Origin: Flavobacteriia bacterium | Lineage (GTDB): Bacteria > Bacteroidota > Bacteroidia > Flavobacteriales_D > Crocinitomicaceae | Direction: 5' to 3' | NCBI GenBank assembly: GCA_947450325.1 | Contig: CANFUT010000003.1 | Span: forward strand, 1 to 64,000 | DNA: 64,000 nucleotides | In this document: in pieces, positions 63,309 to 64,000 of the stretch | Layout of the letters: each line of letters starts with the position of its first letter | Numbering within the stretch: the stretch's first letter is position 1 | Position numbers and translations under genes: made by a program | The notes under the pieces: model-generated | What the model was told of the DNA's origin: nothing | What the model saw: the letters and a program-made list of their open reading frames with translations, nothing else | Database searches by the model: none

Positions 63309-63603
63309 AAAATACTTTTTGGTAAATCAATTTTGTGTTTCACATGAAGTTGAATATACTTTCATAGAATCTCTTGATCAAATCGGGTTTATCGAAATAC
63401 ATCAAATTGAAAATCAGGACTACATTCATTTAGAACGATTGCCAATTTTGGAAAAGGCAATTAGATTAACGCAAGATTTGAGCTTAGACATCAACGAATT
63501 GGAAATAATCCTAGATTTATTGGAAAAAATTGAAAACCTGCAAGAAGAAAATAAACTGCTTAAATCGAAAATAGAAATGTATCGAAATATTATTTCTGAT
63601 TAG
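63298..63603 (+). CDS. cbpM: Chaperone modulator CbpM
   Basis: A 101-residue MerR-like small protein. It starts inside the cbpA gene, in another frame. '[21 protein letters not shown]' and the later helical '[20 protein letters not shown]' with the coiled-coil tail fit CbpM, which binds the CbpA J-domain and blocks it from acting with DnaK. The pairing of cbpA with cbpM supports the call strongly. Confidence 0.9.
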   Translation: MEIEKYFLVNQFCVSHEVEYTFIESLDQIGFIEIHQIENQDYIHLERLPILEKAIRLTQDLSLDINELEIILDLLEKIENLQEENKLLKSKIEMYRNIISD

Positions 63604-64000
63604 ATTTCCATTAGCATCCAGATTGGACAACTAAAATGTCCTGTATTTCCTAGAGGTGCATTCAAACTTTTGAAACCCATGTGCGTGTATATCGAAACTG
63701 CTTTATCGAGTTCAGGCATGGATTCGAGATATATTGCTGAATAATTCATCTTTTTAGCAAATTTGACAGCTTCAGTCAACAACAATTTTCCAATTCCAAA
63801 ACCTCTAAAATCTTTGTCGATATACATTTTGACTAGTTCGCAAACACCTGCGGGTAAACCATCTGTTGGGTAGATTCCAACACCACCAACAACTTCGTCG
63901 TTTACTGTTGCTACAAAATAACCGCAATTTGGTTTTTGAAAATGTTCAAAAAGATGGTCTGTACTTTCATCAAAATATGCCGTTCCTGGTTTTGCAGCGC
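63600..64000 (-). CDS. GNAT family N-acetyltransferase (partial, 5' end outside the window)
   Basis: The reading frame stays open to the window edge, so the start is missing. The visible ~133 residues include 'VATVNDEVVGGVGIYP' (beta strands), the acetyl-CoA loop 'RGFGIGKLLL' (RxxGxG/A type) and the C-terminal 'YTHMGFKSL'. It would transfer an acetyl group from acetyl-CoA; the substrate is unknown. Its stop codon overlaps the cbpM stop by 4 nt in the opposite direction. Confidence 0.88.
   Translation of the reverse strand, partial: AAKPGTAYFDESTDHLFEHFQKPNCGYFVATVNDEVVGGVGIYPTDGLPAGVCELVKMYIDKDFRGFGIGKLLLTEAVKFAKKMNYSAIYLESMPELDKAVSIYTHMGFKSLNAPLGNTGHFSCPIWMLMEI

Noticed and set aside
1-64000. 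CRISPR arrays, insertion sequences, prophage or restriction-modification/defence systems
   Set aside because: No repeat-spacer pattern, transposase, integrase or defence-family gene was seen.

Overview
The window is a chromosomal segment of an AT-rich member of the Bacteroidota, most likely order Flavobacteriales; a Fluviicola/Crocinitomicaceae-like organism is an inference. The signs are type IX secretion (T9SS) C-terminal sorting domains on four secreted proteins, gliding genes gldE and gldD, a TonB-dependent receptor, a Porin_10-type porin, an OmpP1/FadL barrel, an HU-CCDC81/SPOR protein, a split transketolase, and repeated Bacteroidota-type promoters (-7 box TAnnTTTG, sometimes with TTTG/TTG upstream). 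Shine-Dalgarno sequences are not evident. No CRISPR array, IS element, prophage or rRNA was seen.

Layout. 1-5.6 kb: two secreted YceI-family proteins, then fumarylacetoacetase, a lysine-rich small protein and a bifunctional Rel/SpoT. 5.6-8.1 kb: PEP carboxykinase and ElbB. 8.2-9.8 kb: a di-haem c-type lipoprotein followed closely by a ferritin-like/VIT iron exporter. 9.8-16.6 kb: SPFH protein, class III aminotransferase, the two transketolase halves separated by a von Willebrand A (vWA) gene, and GAPDH. 16.6-24.6 kb: HU-CCDC81/TM/SPOR protein, an unusual ABC ATPase with a large membrane partner, a lipocalin-like protein, a periplasmic thioredoxin, a short acyl-CoA ligase (MenE-like) overlapping a J-domain membrane protein, and SmpB. 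24.9-34 kb: T9SS-exported protein, TonB receptor, ClpB, an acyltransferase-3 with a LysM-like insertion, and an M28 peptidase.

34-44 kb: a serine-palmitoyltransferase-like enzyme, a secreted nuclease, a glucosaminidase with LysM, a helical-repeat protein, an OmpP1/FadL-like barrel, a Tyr/Asn/Gly-rich lipoprotein, ProRS and a conserved hypothetical. 44-50 kb: two identical tRNA-Glu genes and rpsT, a porin, a DUF2891 protein, a very AT-rich intergenic island, an outer-membrane protein, FabG and a SprB-repeat-like T9SS protein. 51-60 kb: GreA-C-domain-like protein, RNase G, a 30-residue basic protein resembling ribosomal mS38/AURKAIP1, HU, MutY, a CotH-kinase T9SS protein, SSB, GldE and GldD. 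60-64 kb: an M14 carboxypeptidase with T9SS signal, the CbpA/CbpM chaperone pair, and a GNAT acetyltransferase cut by the window edge.

Most of the window is ordinary core genome. The most interesting points are the LysM-like domain inside an acyltransferase-3 (31.2 kb), the haem lipoprotein paired with the iron exporter (8.2 kb), the ABC ATPase lacking its H-loop histidine beside a membrane protein with a ~290-residue loop (18.3 kb), the vWA gene between transketolase halves (13 kb), the CotH gene sitting inside the mutY-ssb-gldE-gldD block, promoters that imply leaderless mRNAs, and -7 boxes that abut terminator hairpins.
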